A program made the position numbers and the translations under genes. The notes beneath the pieces were generated by a model, which had not been told where the DNA came from, did not search any database, and worked only from the letters and a program-made list of their open reading frames with translations. From positions 1,922,001-1,986,000 of the forward strand of contig OZ017757.1 of NCBI GenBank assembly GCA_963969365.1: DNA of 64,000 nt, in the 5' to 3' direction. Positions 52,634 to 64,000 of the stretch are shown here, one piece after another. Position 1 is the stretch's first letter, and each line of letters begins with the position of its first letter. The DNA comes from Asterochloris sp. CNOR1 (taxonomy: Eukaryota > Chlorophyta > Trebouxiophyceae > Trebouxiales > Trebouxiaceae).

Positions 52634-54688
52634 ATGAGCCGCAGGCCCAGGCTGCATGTGCAGGAGGAGGAGGCTTCAGAGGACCCTGTGCAGGCTGCCA
52701 TTGCTGCCAAGAAGGCAAAGCAAGGTGGGCAACATATGTGTTGCAGCAGTCCCATGCTGCTGTGTTCAGCAAACAATCAGCATGATCCCCTATGTTGTAC
52801 TGCAGAGGAGCGCCTCAGGAGTGCTGCCAGGGAAGCAGCAAGAGCTTTTGCTGGTGGAGCAGCCACAGTGTTCTTTGATGAGGGCATCAGCGCAGCAGAG
52901 AAGCAGTCTGCAGGTGTGGCAGATTATCACACACTCACCCGGTGCTGCAGAGGTGGCCAGCATGGCACTTATCCTTGCTTCCCTGGTGCAGGCCAGTCTT
53001 CAGAGCCTGCAAATGGCCTCGCCGCCCTCATGAACTACGGGTGAGCAACTCCAGCTGGGGTATGCCCTGTAGCTCTGCTTCAGCATGGCAATTTTGTCTC
53101 AGGTGTGCCAGGTATTGCCAGCTGCATGTCTCTCAAGTAAGCATCCTTTCAGGCTGGACGACTCTGACAACGACTCAGAGCCCCCGAGCCCTCGCAAGCC
53201 TCCGCCAGCTGCTTCAGACAGCCAACCAGATACATCGAGTGCAGCCAGGGAGGAAGCTCAGCCAGATGCTGCAGCCCCAGCTGCTGCAAATGGCATTGAC
53301 ATGGAGGACCAGGTGAGAGAGCTAGCAGCATATCAAGGATAAGCTTGACGCACAGACACACATCTGCAGTTGTGACCTCCTAGTTCCCTCTGCTTGTACG
53401 CAAACACTGCCTCATCTGGGCAGCACACCTGCATCACACGTGGCACCTGTTTCAGTGACCCCATGCGCCTTACAGTAACACCTGAACAGCCGCTTTGGGT
53501 CACACAATGCGCTGTAGTTAGCTCGTGTACTTCTCCCTGCCTGCAAGTGGCATCCTCTTCACAACTTGAAGTTTGGCACATCCAACTTTATTGCCGATGC
53601 GCTGGTCACAGACACCGGTTGACCTGAGTGTACAGCAACAGATTGATGAATGTCTACCTGCTCGCAGCTGGCATCCTTCATGAAGTCTCTGGATGAAGAT
53701 GGCCTTCTGGCTGTTGAGCAGGCAGCCGCAGGTGACGCATCTGCAGCAGCGGCAGGGGCAGGGGCAGCGGACGCCCTGGAGCAGAAGGATAGTGCCAGTA
53801 TCCCTCCAGCAGCTGCCCTGCCTGAGGCAGCAGCCCCACTTGCTGCTGAGGTGGGCCAGGGCAGTGCAGAGGCCTGCCCTGATCCTGCAGAAGAAGCTGG
53901 GCAGGATGGGGCAGGCCCTGGTGGTGTGGCAGAGGCTGGCAAGCCAGCCGGCGAGGCCGAGGCTGAGCAGCGGGTGCTTGGGGATCTTGAGGGGCTGGAG
54001 GGCTGGTTCGAGGTAGGCACAGCTAGCTGCAGGAGCCCTTCAAGCAGCGTATGATGCTTAGCATTTTAACCTGCAACAAAGCCAGAAACAAGGGCATGAT
54101 GTGAGATGGGTGCAGCTATGTGGAGGATCCTTGGCCATGATTGGCTTGGGCAAGGTAGCATCTCACCTGCAACAGAGGTCTGTGGTCTTATGGAAGGCTG
54201 CGTGATATGAGCTTATGCTTGCATCGCGCATTTCACATGCTACCAATGCAGAAGCAGCTTACTGGTGGTGTGCAGTGGCCTTCTTTTGCTGGGTGATTGC
54301 TGGCTCCAATGGTGGCATTCAGGCTGTTCAAGGATGCCTGCAGAGCAACCTGTTGCACAGTCTGCCTGCTGCTCGAGTGCGCCTTTTTGTGGTGCAGGTG
54401 ATGGACATGGGCTCAGGGCAGGTCTACTTCTGGGACAGCAACTCAGACGAGGTGGCCTGGGACCCCCCGGAGGGTGCCAAGCCTCGCAGCGAGCAGGCAA
54501 ATCAGGCCACCTTTGCAGCCTCAAAGACGGAGGCTCAGCAGGCCACTGGGGACGCTGGGGAGGGCAGCCCAGGCCCCGCCCCAGCTGCAATAGAGGCTGA
54601 GGGGCTGGCAGCCACCGGCGGCGATACCAGCAGCAGCCATGCCCAGGCAGAAGCACAGCTGGCGCCGCCCTCTGGCAGAAGTGTACAA

Positions 54689-54720
<32 letters not shown>

Positions 54721-57700
54721 CGCTGCTGGGAGCAGGTCTGCACAGGCTGGCGAGCTGCCTGACGGAGCCCAGCTTCGGGCGGAGGAGGCCCAGCACCCCG
54801 CTGCCACCCCCGAGGCCTTTGCTGAGCAGCGGCGGAAGGGGAAGGCTCAGGCAATCCCGGCTCCCATGCCGGACCTTGTGGCAGCTGTCCCTGTCATCAC
54901 GGCCCAGGCGCGGACCATGCTGCAGAGGTTTGCGGAGCAGGTGCCTCACGTGGTCCGCCTGGCAATTGAGGCAGACATTCGGCAGCAGGTGAGCACGCCC
55001 CATATGTAAAGCTGAATGCAATGGAATGGCCTTTCAAAACTCACCATCAGCTGCCCCTTGCGTAGCGTGCAGCCCACCGCACAAGTTGCCTGCCCAAGGT
55101 GGCAGCAGCTGAGACCTGAAACACCCACCAGCACGGAATCTTATTGATATTGTGTGAATGCAGGACTGGGCCCACTTTGCGGGCCTGCAGAGCGCGGCCG
55201 CAGAGCAGCAGGACCCTGGCAAGGCCCTGAGCTGGGTGCACTTCCAGACCCACCTCTGGCAGCGCTTCTTTGCCATCCAGCTGGAGCTGCCAGCTGCTGA
55301 GAGGGCAGCGCAGGCTGCACTGGCGCAGCTGCCAGCCGCTGAGCGGCCGGCTGAGGCAGCAGGGTCTGGGGCTATCAGTGAGGCAGGGACTTCTACTTCA
55401 GTGAAGCCAACTGCCATGCGCATGCCAGTGGAGGCAGTGGAGCCCTCTGTGGTGGTGAGACTGATGTCTGCTGTGGATGTACACCAGACAGGCAGTGCTC
55501 TGTGCATGCATGGATGCGGGAGTGGTCGGCCCAAACCAGTCAAGCAGGCTGCGTCTCGAAGACTGCCTCACATAGCCATCAGATGAAGCCAGCGCATGGG
55601 CCAGTCATCTGCCTTGGTGCGGCAAGCACTGCTTACGAGCTGACAAGCGCTTGGGCATCCCTGACTTGGCATCTTATGTGCTGAAGGGCATGTGTTACAC
55701 TTCATGCAGGAAGAGATGGAGGAAGGTGAGGTGCCATCTAGGACTGCTGCCGCGCCCAGCTCCCCTGGGGACAATGCTGTGCAGCCTCCTGCTGAGGGTG
55801 CTCAGCAGGCAGCTGCTGCTGCCGCCTTGCCTGAAGAGGCAGCTGGCCAGCCCGGCACACTTGCTGAGCTCCAGCAGCAGGGCTCTGAGGAGCCGCCGCC
55901 GCTGCCCTCTGAGGCAGTGCCACGTGGTGCAGACGGCATTGCAGAGCAGGCTGGTGTTCCGCCTGACAGCGCTGCTGGCAGCAGCATTTCTGTATCAGAG
56001 GCTCCTGTGCCAGAGCTAGTTTCGAAGGCAGCCTCAGGTGGGCACCCTGGGCATGTCCCTGCTGGCCGTTGCCAGGAAGCTCGGCCTGCCTGGCCAGGGC
56101 CTGTACCTGACACAGCTGCGGGTCAGCACCTTGTGTGCATGTGTCTCGGCTGATTGTGGGCACTGCGAGCCGAGCTGCACTGTGGTGCCTGACTTGCCTT
56201 ATTGTTGTTGATGGCAAGGTCAGCCACAGTGGGCACCCCATGCATGTGCATGTGTGCGCTCTGAGCATTGCAACTTCTGGTAAACTGTGCAGCCCAGGCT
56301 TTCCAGAAAAGAACCTGTAGGTTTCTGTTCGTTTCTGGTATCGCAGAGCGGCATTCAGTGTGGCCTCAGCCCAGCATGTGACCCAGGGTCCTGCCTGCAG
56401 TCGGGCCAGAGGCAGCTGCAGCAGAGGAAGGGGGTGAGGCACCCCCGCCTCTGCCAGCAGAGCCTGACGCAGTGCAGCCAGCAGAGGTAGAGGCGACGCA
56501 GCCAGCTACAGCAAGGCAGGCAGTTGATGATGATGACATGGATGTGGACATGGAGCTTGATGTAGACAGCCCCAAGCAGGCACAGGCCGCAGGGGCAGGG
56601 GTCAGCGCTGCGCATCAGCACCTGCCCGCCTCTGTTGGGCTGGGCATGCACAGCGCCTCGTGGGCTCCCTTCCTGGTGCCCCCGCAACCACTCATGCCGT
56701 ACTATGGCATGCCGCTGCCAGGCCACTTGCCGCCGCTGCCTAGCACTGTGGCGGCTGCTGTGCCTGCCCCCGCAGCGCCTCACGTTGCAGCAGCAGGTAA
56801 CAGCCTGGCTGCTGGTGTGGCGTCCTCAGCCAAGCGCAAGGCGTACGCAGCAGAGGCCCAGCCAGCAATGCCATCCCAGACCGCTGCCCCTGCTGCTGCA
56901 GCGTTGCCTGCTGTCAGTCCACCTGCGGTGGACGCTGCTCAGCCTCAGCGGGCTCCTGAGGTGAGGTCGCGGCCACTGGCATTCTTTGTGGGACCTGGTT
57001 GTTCTGCCCTGCTTTGTGCTCTGCTCTGTGCTGTCTTGAACATGCTTCCCTGGGCAGCCACTTGAGCGACTGTGTGGGGCCACATGCGGCTTCCCTGTCG
57101 TCTGTGGAGGCCTGCACAGCGCTGTAGGTCCACTGCAGGTCTACACACAGCATCATAGGCAGCCCCAAAGTTTACGTTTTGCCCGAAGCTGACCAGGCAG
57201 CGTTACAGGTTATCCTGCTTACATGATTGTAGGCTGCGAGTGCCAGCCAGGTTGAGGCAAACAAGCGCAAGCGGGAGAGGGCAGCAGTTGCTGTGGGGCC
57301 ACCCTCCAAGAAGAAGAAGGCAGCAGGCGGGGCTGCCAAAGGCATGAGCAGTCTACTTGACAAGTGGGCTGCTGTGCGCAAACAGGTGGTGAGCAAAGCA
57401 GTTGACACGGAACACAGTAACATCTTGCCAGAGGCCTTTGTTCTGTGCACAGTGCAGCAAACTGAATTTGTCTTACTAGCAGGCCAGGGCTTCAGTTTGC
57501 TCCTGACTGTTGCTTCTTTTGTTGGGAGCTGACAATTATGGGCACACCGAAGGCCTTGCTGCTCACCCCAAAGCAAACAGCAGGATCACATCACACAGCC
57601 TTTCCAGTGATGTGCAGAAGCAGCTGGCAAAGCATGACGTGGCCTGCTGACCTGGAGGCAGCAGGCACTCCATGTGTTGGTATGAGGGACACAGTGACCT

Positions 57701-58934
57701 GGAAGCCCCTTCTGATGTGCAGGAGCAGCAGGAGAAGGATGAGGCAAACGCTGCTGACCCGGAGGCCTTGCTGCGCAAACGGGAGCGCGAGGCAGAGGAG
57801 TGGCGCGTCAGCCAGCTACGGGCAGGCGTCTCGGCTGAGGACAATGCCAACCTCCAGGTGGGCACAGTCCAGCAGCCCTGTTTGCTTGGAAACAGTGTTG
57901 CAGGGCCGCATCTGGCTGTAGAATCTTGGCATCATCCGCCAAGATTTAGGTGTGCCACGTGCAGCAGCCACAACTGCTGGGCCCTTGGTGCTGGGCCTTG
58001 CAACAGGTATTCTGAGCCGTTGTCCCGCTGGCTCTCTGCAGAGGGCTGTATCGATCTCCTGTTTGCTGACTTGCTATTTTGCCTGCTGCCTCTCATGCCA
58101 TGGTGGGCAGGTGTTGTGCCCTGATCGCAGTCTGACTGTCTGAAGGGGCAGCCTGTCCGCTCATGCCCCCTCAACTTGCCCCTGCTAGCATGCTGATGCA
58201 CCTGTTGCTGCTGTTCTGCAGCCCCTTGCTGTGGACTGGCGTGCCAAGCTCAAGGCCAGCAAGTCCAAGACTGCCAGGCGGGAGGCCAAAGCAGCAGCCC
58301 GCTCTGCAGCAGCTGAGGCCAACAGCACAGCAGCTGATCAGCCAGCGTCAGCTGCTACTGGCAAGCCTGACTTGGCGGCTCTCAGCAAGGGGCTCCCAGA
58401 GGGCTGGCGTGCAATGTGGGATGCTGCCAGTGGCGACGTCTATTTTGGAAATCTGGGCACCAAGGTAAGGCCTCTTTGCGGCGTCAGCAAGGGTGAGGCA
58501 GCTATCGGTGTGAAGTAGCCGCTGTTTGCTGCCGTATGCTCCGCAGCGAGCCCTCTCGCCAACCTCATGGAAGCTGATCTCCCTTAGCATTTGTGCTGTT
58601 GCCTCTGTGCCATGAATTCAAGTGCCCAGATGAGCAACGTGGTGGGGCAGCCTCTTCAAGGCAGTGGCAGCCACTGGTCAACCATACATACAGTAAGCAT
58701 GGGCAGATGGATGCCCTGTGGTCAGAGGTGAGTATCTATGGGAAGTTCAGTACACCCTGCATCTATACTATGCATGCCATGATGGCACCTGCTGCCCGGC
58801 CATAACATCTCCAGTTGTGTCATAGGCAGGGCATCTCCCTTTGATCAAGTTTTCTGCAGTCTGCTTACATTGTTGCTCACTGCTTCCTTCTGGTTCATGC
58901 TGTGCAGGAGACCTCATGGGAGAGGCCCTCTTAG
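52634..58934 (+). CDS. FNBP4-like protein with two WW domains
   Basis: Probable scaffold linked to mRNA processing (formin-binding protein 4 family). About 13 exons: 52634-52727 (MSRRPRLHVQEEEASEDPVQ), 52805-52914, 52991-53040, 53153-53311 (acidic DDSDNDSEPPSPRKPP), 53667-54011, 54399-54988, 55164-55456, 55710-56035, 56403-56960, 57233-57387, 57722-57856, 58222-58464 and 58908-58934. The first WW-like module is GSGQVYFWDSNSDEVAWDPP. The second, split by the last intron, is LPEGWRAMWDAASGDVYFGN + LGTK joined to ETSWERPS and the stop. Between them lie Ala/Pro/Glu-rich linkers, a Pro-rich region (PPQPLMPYYGMPLPGHLPPL) and a basic, nuclear-signal-like KRKRERAAVAVGPPSKKKK. The two-WW layout with a C-terminal WW and the acidic linkers fits FNBP4. 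Some internal exon edges are approximate. Confidence 0.82.
54690..54730 (+). repeat. GCT trinucleotide run coding poly-Ala
   Basis: A near-perfect (GCT)n tract inside the long FNBP4-like exon, encoding a run of about 13 alanines. It is coding, and its length is likely to vary between strains. Confidence 0.85.
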
Positions 58935-59003
58935 CATTTAGGTCTTTGGCTGGCACCCTGTGATTCTTTTCGTGCCCAATGACACACCTCTGCCTCTACA
59001 GTG

Positions 59004-59735
59004 TCAAGTGATAAATTTTACAAACTTGTAAAATCTGAGCCAGGCATACAGTACACAGAAAATAAGCAGACAGAAGAGGGCCAGGTGCATGAAATGATTG
59101 CTCTTGCTTTGCTGCAGAGCTTTGTTTACTTTCCGTAGACCTCGTTTCATTGCGTGTTGGGCACGCTCCATGGCATCTTCCTGTTTCAGAAGCAGTCAGG
59201 CTGTCACTTCATGAAATCACTGCAGGCAGCTGCACACCCTTCGTGCCGTGGCTCAGGTTGTCTTGCCTTTGGCAGCATTGCCAGCGGTGTGGCCCACTTG
59301 ACATGACTTGATTTGACATAGTCAAGTCCAGAGCACTGCAGGCAGCCATGCCGCAGGACGGGTCTCAGGCAAGGCACTCACCAGCCCTGCAATGGCCGAG
59401 TTCTGCAGCTTGCTCTCTTCCCCAATTGCAGATGCAACCTGCATGTGAGAGGCATTTGTGATCATGCTTAGCATGTCCAGTTCCTCCAGATGGCCACTGC
59501 ACCCTCGCACCTCTTTGAGCCTGCCAAGCTGACTTCTGAGGCCCTCGACTTCGCTATCAAAATCATACTGCCCTGGCATGGCAATGCTGACTTGCTCGTG
59601 TCCCCCTCCTGGGCCATAGCTTCTGGTGGACAGGCCCTGCCTGCAGCAAGCAGCTCTGAGGCTGCCAGGTGATATCTCCAAGGCTATAAAGGGCTGGACG
59701 CACCTGCTAGGAAAACCTCCACCGCCATAGGCCAT
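59004..59735 (-). CDS. Bet1-like Qc-SNARE
   Basis: Tail-anchored SNARE for ER-Golgi or intra-Golgi vesicle fusion. Four exons: 59735-59704 (MAYGGGGFPS), 59627-59516 (GPGGGHEQVSIAMPGQYDFD, EVEGLRSQLGRLKE), about 59441-59385 (VASAIGEESKLQNSAIAGL) and 59182-59004 (EDAMERAQHAMKRGLRKVNK, then the anchor MHLALFCLLIFCVLYAWL and RFYKFVKFIT). The total is about 126 aa, the usual Bet1/Sft1 size. The helix LRSQLGRLKEVASAIGEESK with a central Gln (KLQNSAI) is the SNARE motif. Phases agree. Bet1 versus Sft1 cannot be separated by eye. It is divergent from the ZNT9-like gene and converges tightly on the FNBP4-like gene (69 bp between stops). Confidence 0.85.
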
Positions 59736-60105
59736 GCAGTGGATAGCTTCCCCTTAAGATACTGGTATCAGCCACAACTTTGACACGAGTTAAGCTGTAA
59801 CTTCTTGCTGAGATGCAGCAAGGCCAATACAATTAAAGAGGAGGTAGCTGGGCTTCTGAAGTGTCACGTCACGCCATGCTGGAGCCGAATGCTTGCCTGG
59901 ATCGGAGAAGGCAAAATGTCATCAGGGTTGCATGAGGGCTTGCTGAGAGCTTCCCCAGACGAAATAAAGCACATCGGTTCCAGTTTTTAAGCTGCTGAAG
60001 CCATGCGAAGGACCACTACAAAAATGCCCCTGACACTGAGCTCGTCACCCACAGATTTTTGATTGGTCCTCTCTTGGGCCATGAGCACATGTAGACAGCA
60101 ATCCC
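59736..60105. promoter_or_regulatory. Divergent promoter region, Bet1-like / ZNT9-like
   Basis: 370 bp between the start codons of the Bet1-like SNARE (-) and the ZNT9-like transporter (+). No exon is seen. Its role as a shared promoter is inferred from position only. Confidence 0.35.
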
Positions 60106-63100
60106 ATGATGTTGACTGCATCAGCCATTGCTGCTGCTAAGATGCTGACCAGGCAGAGGGGCGTTCAAGGAGCTGTGATGCATCAGGGTCTGCCCCTTTG
60201 TGGCCAGCTGACCCCAACAGCAGCACCTCGGTGCGCGGCTGGCTGTAATCGGCAGCTCAGCTGCCTGGCGGCAGACACCTGGAGCCAGCACATGCAATCC
60301 TGGACCCAGCATCAAGGGGCTCGCCATGGCCTGCGCACCATCTGCTCCAGCCAATGGCAGGACCAGCAGAGGAGGTCTTGGCGCGAGGGCAGGCACAAGC
60401 AGCATGCCTTCAGTGTGCTACACACGAGGCTCATCTTTGGCAACACCTCAAACGATGAGCAGGACAGGTCAGAGCTTGCTGCGCGGGGTCCATGTCATGA
60501 TGGCTGCAGTGGTACCCCTTTGCCTGTATGATGAGCAGGATGGGGCAGCACCACGCATGCTGGATGCTTGTGCTCAGCACTGCTTGTTTTCCCATCGCAC
60601 TGCATTGTACCTTCAAAAGGATGTGGTTTGCTGACCTGGGCAGGGCAGCAAGTCAATGTGCTGCTTTTAGACAGCACATGATGAAGGGGGCTGTAGCTCA
60701 CCCTAGCTTCATCTCCGTCCCGTCAACCAGGCAGACTGTACCTGCTACTCATCTGCCGGCTGAACTGAACAATGGCTGCCGCGCAGCAGGCCTTGGTTGT
60801 GGTGCCATTTTTTGCTGCATCTTGAATCAACTCTGCCATTCTGCAGGCAGGCTGTTGACCTGATGCGTGCTACCTGGAGCTGCCTGAAAGCCTTGCAGCC
60901 TGTCCTTATGCAGCTGCACTGGATGCATGCCACCTCCGGCAGGTGCTGAGATGGTAGAACGTGTGCCACCTTATATGCATGCAGGGCCAGCGCTGCTCGT
61001 TGAGCATGTAAGCCCTGGGCCTGATAGACGACATCGGTGGCAGGTCTCCAAGCCTGCACGCCACCTTTTGCTGCCTGCCCACTGGCTCTCTGCACCTCTC
61101 AAGGCAAAGGCTGACCCAGAGCTGGCGGTGTCCTGTGCTGGCAGTATGTCAGTGCTGACATGGTGAGCTAGCTCTCTGCTGCTCTGCAGGCAAGCCCTGG
61201 GCTTGACTCATGCCTCCTTTGGAGACAACGGTGTGGCCTCTCCACCTGAGCCTCTCTCAGAGCGCGAGAGCCGGGCCTTCCAGCGAGAGCTGCACACCGT
61301 CAATGTTGGTGAGGACATCTGCAGCATACCAGCCCGGGCAGAGGCCTGTGTGTGACATCAACGCCCAGTCCAGGGTCTCACTGTGGCCAGAATTTGCGGT
61401 GTCAGCCTATGCGTGATGCTGTGGCATGCTGAATGGCGATGCACTCTGCCACAGCAACATGATGCCTGCCCATGCTGCTGCAAAGCCTGCGGCAGTGATG
61501 TCATGCTTGAGTTACGCGCAGACATGTGTGTCCATGCAGCCATTGGCCAGCACCTCTGAATATGTGTCGTGCTGCAAGCTCTGACATGTTGCTGTGTCTC
61601 TGCAGCCATCTCAGCCAACATGGCCATATTTGTGGCTAAGATGGCTACCTTCTGGGTGTCTGGTAGCAGCGCCATGATGGCAGAGTCCATCCATTCTGTG
61701 GCAGACATCTTCAATCAGGTAGGCCATCGCTGCTTACTCTGCAACACTCAACAATGTCTATATACCTCAGGCTGCCTGCTGGGACAGCGGCAGTGCAGCG
61801 CCTCCCAGCCTGCACATGCACATATGAACTCAGGTGCACCAGCAAATCTGCCCCAAAGTCCTTTCAGTCGTGGGGCATATCTGTGCCTGCATTGCGGCTT
61901 GACCAAGGGTGGGGGTGCTTGTCTGGGAGGCAAGCTTGCCCTGCAACATGGAAATGTCCAGCAGCTGATGCCCTGTTGCTGTGCGCTGCAGGTTCTGCTG
62001 CGGATGGGCATTGTACGCTCCAAGCGGGCTCCAAGCGCCATGCACCCCTACGGCTACATGAAGGACAAATTTGTGTGGTCCCTCATATCAGCTGTGGGCA
62101 TCTTCTGCTTGGGAGCTGGCGTGACAGTCATGCATGGCCTTCAAAGCATGTTCCTGGAGAAGCAGATCGAGCATGTCGCAGCCACAGCCGCAGGTGAGGG
62201 AAATGGCAGTCACGGTACCCTCCTGAGCACTCTCTGACTGGCGGCAGGTTGTGCGTTGCTGGCAAGCCAACAGACCCGCCTGCGCATCAGGAGGCAGCTC
62301 CTGGCGACACAGAACAGCTTAACCGCTGCGTCATGCAGTCACCCAGCTGCTGTGCTTGGTATCTGTGCAGGTCTGAGGCATCCCAGTGTGCTTGAATGAT
62401 GCTGCCGCAATGCCATTCCAATGCTGTTTGGCAACTGCTGACCAAAAAGTGCCTGGTGTAGTCCTAGGGCTCAATATGTGCTGGAGGGCAATGCGCTGCT
62501 GGTCCAAAGTGTTGCTCTGCTTTGTGCAGTCCTGGGCTCTCCTCTGCCCATTCCCACATCAATTGTGGAAGTTGCTGCCCTCATGTCTCCACAAAGCAGC
62601 CCCACGATTCTCATGTGTGCTGGACAGCCGCTTGCTGCTGCTTAAAGTACTGCCCTGCTGTGAGCAGTCCTGTTGCTTTCCTCTGAACTGCCTCACATGA
62701 TGTGAGGGGGTCATTGACCAGATATTCTCTGATGCAGTCCTGGGGCTCTCATTTGTGCTGGAGGGCTACTCGTTGCTGGTGGCTGTGCGCACAGTGGCCG
62801 CAGGGGCAGCCTCCCATGGGCTAACCTTCATGGAGTTTGTGCGGCGCGGCATGGACCCCACCAGCATTGCTGTCATGATGGAGGACGGCGCAGCAGTGGC
62901 AGGCCTCGTCCTAGCCGGTGAGTGATGCTTCACATGTTGTGGGCAGTCCAGGCTGTCCCAAGCTGCTCAGACGGGCTGGCCCAGCACCAGTGTATCTGGT
63001 AAAGCCTGGTGTGTCAGTGCTGGGCCATATCCTGGTTGGCAAGGTATGTTCTTGAAGTTGACAGGCTGCCAATACATGCTGTTCAAAGCTGCCAATGCAG

Positions 63101-64000
63101 GTTGTTTGAGCAGCAGCAGACCTTGTGCTTCTCTGGCTGCAATGTTGTGTTGTTACCATCTGACTCATCATGAGACTAAACCCTGTCATAAGTTGAGCTT
63201 TGGCAGCTAGCGCGTGGGCCCCTCTGTGCCAGGCAAGGTCAGCAGTGGCGAGCCCAGTGCATGCCAATAGTACCTTTGCTTGCCTGTGTACCAGTGAGGG
63301 GTTTTCAGCATTGCGGTGACGCAGGCTGGCTTAGCAGCGGCAAACCCAATGCTAGCTGGTAGGTAACGCTGCTCAGTTGTGCGGCATCAGCAGGTCCAGA
63401 GCATGGTTCTGGATGCCCTTTGTGCTTGGCGCTGCAGCAATGATGGGTCTGGTGCTTGCTGGTGGGTGCACTTTGAGGATTTGGAGTTGGAGGGCTGTCA
63501 GCTGCATGCGCTGGCTGCCGCAGCAGCAGTAATATGGTTGCTGGCTTACAGCTGACATCTGGCTGTGAAAGTCTTGCTGCCTGCCACAGTGATTCATGCC
63601 GGCTGGCCAAGAGAAGGGTTTACAGCCTCACTTCGGCACAGCTGTCAGCAGCAGCCAGCTTCCTAGTCAGCACAAGTCATGGTCTGGGCTTCCAGCACAT
63701 GCATATGCAGCGTATCGCCCAGGGACACTTCCTTGGCAGCCTTCTGCACCAGCAGCCAGCCACATAACAGGAGACAAAGCGCACAAAGCCTGTGGCTGCC
63801 CTGCAGGCATTGCCACCTTCCTGACGTGGCAGACGGGCAGCGGTGTGTGGGATGCCCTTGGCTCCATAACCATCGGCATCCTGCTGGGGGTCACAGCGGT
63901 CTTCCTCATACAGAAGAACAGGCAGCTCCTCATTGGTGAGCCGGCAATGTCCTGCACCGTGAGGTGCAGGACTGTCGCGTTGGACTCAAATCATCTGCTC
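60106..64000 (+). CDS. ZNT9/SLC30A9-type cation diffusion facilitator (3' end outside window)
   Basis: Zinc/cation transporter of the CDF family; the animal ZNT9 is mitochondrial. Start ATG 60106; exon 1 to about 60470 is a long Arg/Gln/Ser-rich leader (MMLTASAIAAAKMLTRQRGV), consistent with organelle targeting. Next exons: 61190-61308 (LGLTHASFGDNGVASPPEPL), 61606-61719 (ISANMAIFVAKMATFWVSGS, ESIHSVADIFNQ with the metal-site HxxxD), 61992-62193 (MHPYGYMKDKFVWSLISAVG), 62736-62919 (LGLSFVLEGYSLLVAVRTVA, GMDPTSIAVMMEDGAAVAGL) and about 63806-63935 (LTWQTGSGVWDALGSITIGI). The MDPTS...MEDGAAV block is typical of ZNT9. It continues beyond 64000; the cytosolic C-terminal domain is not in the window. 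Confidence 0.9.
62455..62650 (+). repeat. Copies of a ZNT9 exon start in the preceding intron
   Basis: The real exon (62736 on) starts GTCCTGGGGCTCTCATTTGT then GCTGGAGGGC. Upstream copies: 62459-62505 (GTCCTAGGGCTCAATATGTG then CTGGAGGGC...GCTGCTGGTCC) and 62595-62640 (TTCTCATGTGTGCTGGACAG then CCGCTTGCTGCTG). Weaker GCAGTCCTG edges lie near 62528 and 62665. Confidence 0.85.
63330..63475 (+). repeat. Copies of a ZNT9 exon end and donor in the following intron
   Basis: The real exon ends GCAGGCCTCGTCCTAGCCG then GTGAGTG (about 62919). Downstream copies: near 63340-63370 (CAAACCCAATGCTAGCTGGT then AGGTAACGC) and 63437-63470 (ATGGGTCTGGTGCTTGCTGG then TGGGTGC). The second would encode MMGLVLAGG, against VAGLVLAG in the exon. 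Confidence 0.7.

Noticed and set aside
54240-55021. Minus-strand frames opposite the long FNBP4-like exon
   Set aside because: Compositional shadows of an Ala/Pro/Gln-rich coding exon; no motif.
59013-59032. Inverted repeat ATTTTACAA/TTGTAAAAT as a terminator hairpin
   Set aside because: It falls inside the Bet1-like coding end (YKFVKFIT); a eukaryotic gene does not use such hairpins, and the codons explain it.

Overview
The window is nuclear DNA of a green alga, most likely a trebouxiophyte with moderate GC (Coccomyxa/Chlorella-like). The reasons are intron-dense genes with GT-AG (and some GC-AG) introns ending in TGCAG, TGTAA motifs downstream of stop codons as in chlorophyte mRNAs, a plastid-type ADP-glucose pyrophosphorylase and a flagellar radial-spoke gene. 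There is no prokaryotic operon structure, and most of the sequence is intron. Gene models below were built by joining exons by eye with matching splice phases; the species call is inference.

Layout, left to right: part of an unrecognised coiled-coil gene (-, 311-1131); SEL1L/HRD3 ERAD adaptor (-, 2124-7637), head-to-head with an RSP23/NME5-type radial-spoke nucleoside diphosphate kinase (+, 7930-12142); ADP-glucose pyrophosphorylase small subunit (-, 12366 to about 17500); a poorly resolved multi-exon gene or genes (-, about 17819-23065); a DUF1365 protein (-, to 26871), head-to-head with a complete 247-aa protein of unknown function (+, 26993-29197); a Tas-type aldo/keto reductase (-, 30026 to about 33410); two copies of a tRNA-like repeat; a double CCHC zinc-knuckle protein (-, 34930 to about 38533); methylthioribose kinase (-, 38831 to about 43102) and methylthioribose-1-phosphate isomerase (-, 43425-46578); a head-to-head pair of small heat-shock genes (46828-49561); eIF4E (-, 50391-52423), head-to-head with an FNBP4-like double-WW protein (+, 52634-58934); a Bet1-like SNARE (-, 59004-59735), head-to-head with a ZNT9-type cation transporter (+, 60106 to past the right edge).

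Functional links: the kinase and the isomerase act in the same short stretch of methionine salvage and are tandem neighbours. The two small HSPs share a promoter with heat-shock elements. Five divergent pairs with 120-370 bp between start codons suggest shared promoters.

The most unusual feature is in the introns. Many introns carry decayed tandem copies of the exon edge that flanks them. Copies of the exon start plus its acceptor lie upstream of the real acceptor, and copies of the exon end plus its donor lie downstream of the real donor. This occurs in at least nine genes. One case is a perfect 30-bp duplication across a donor, which looks like a recent event. Introns here seem to have grown by repeated local duplication of splice junctions.
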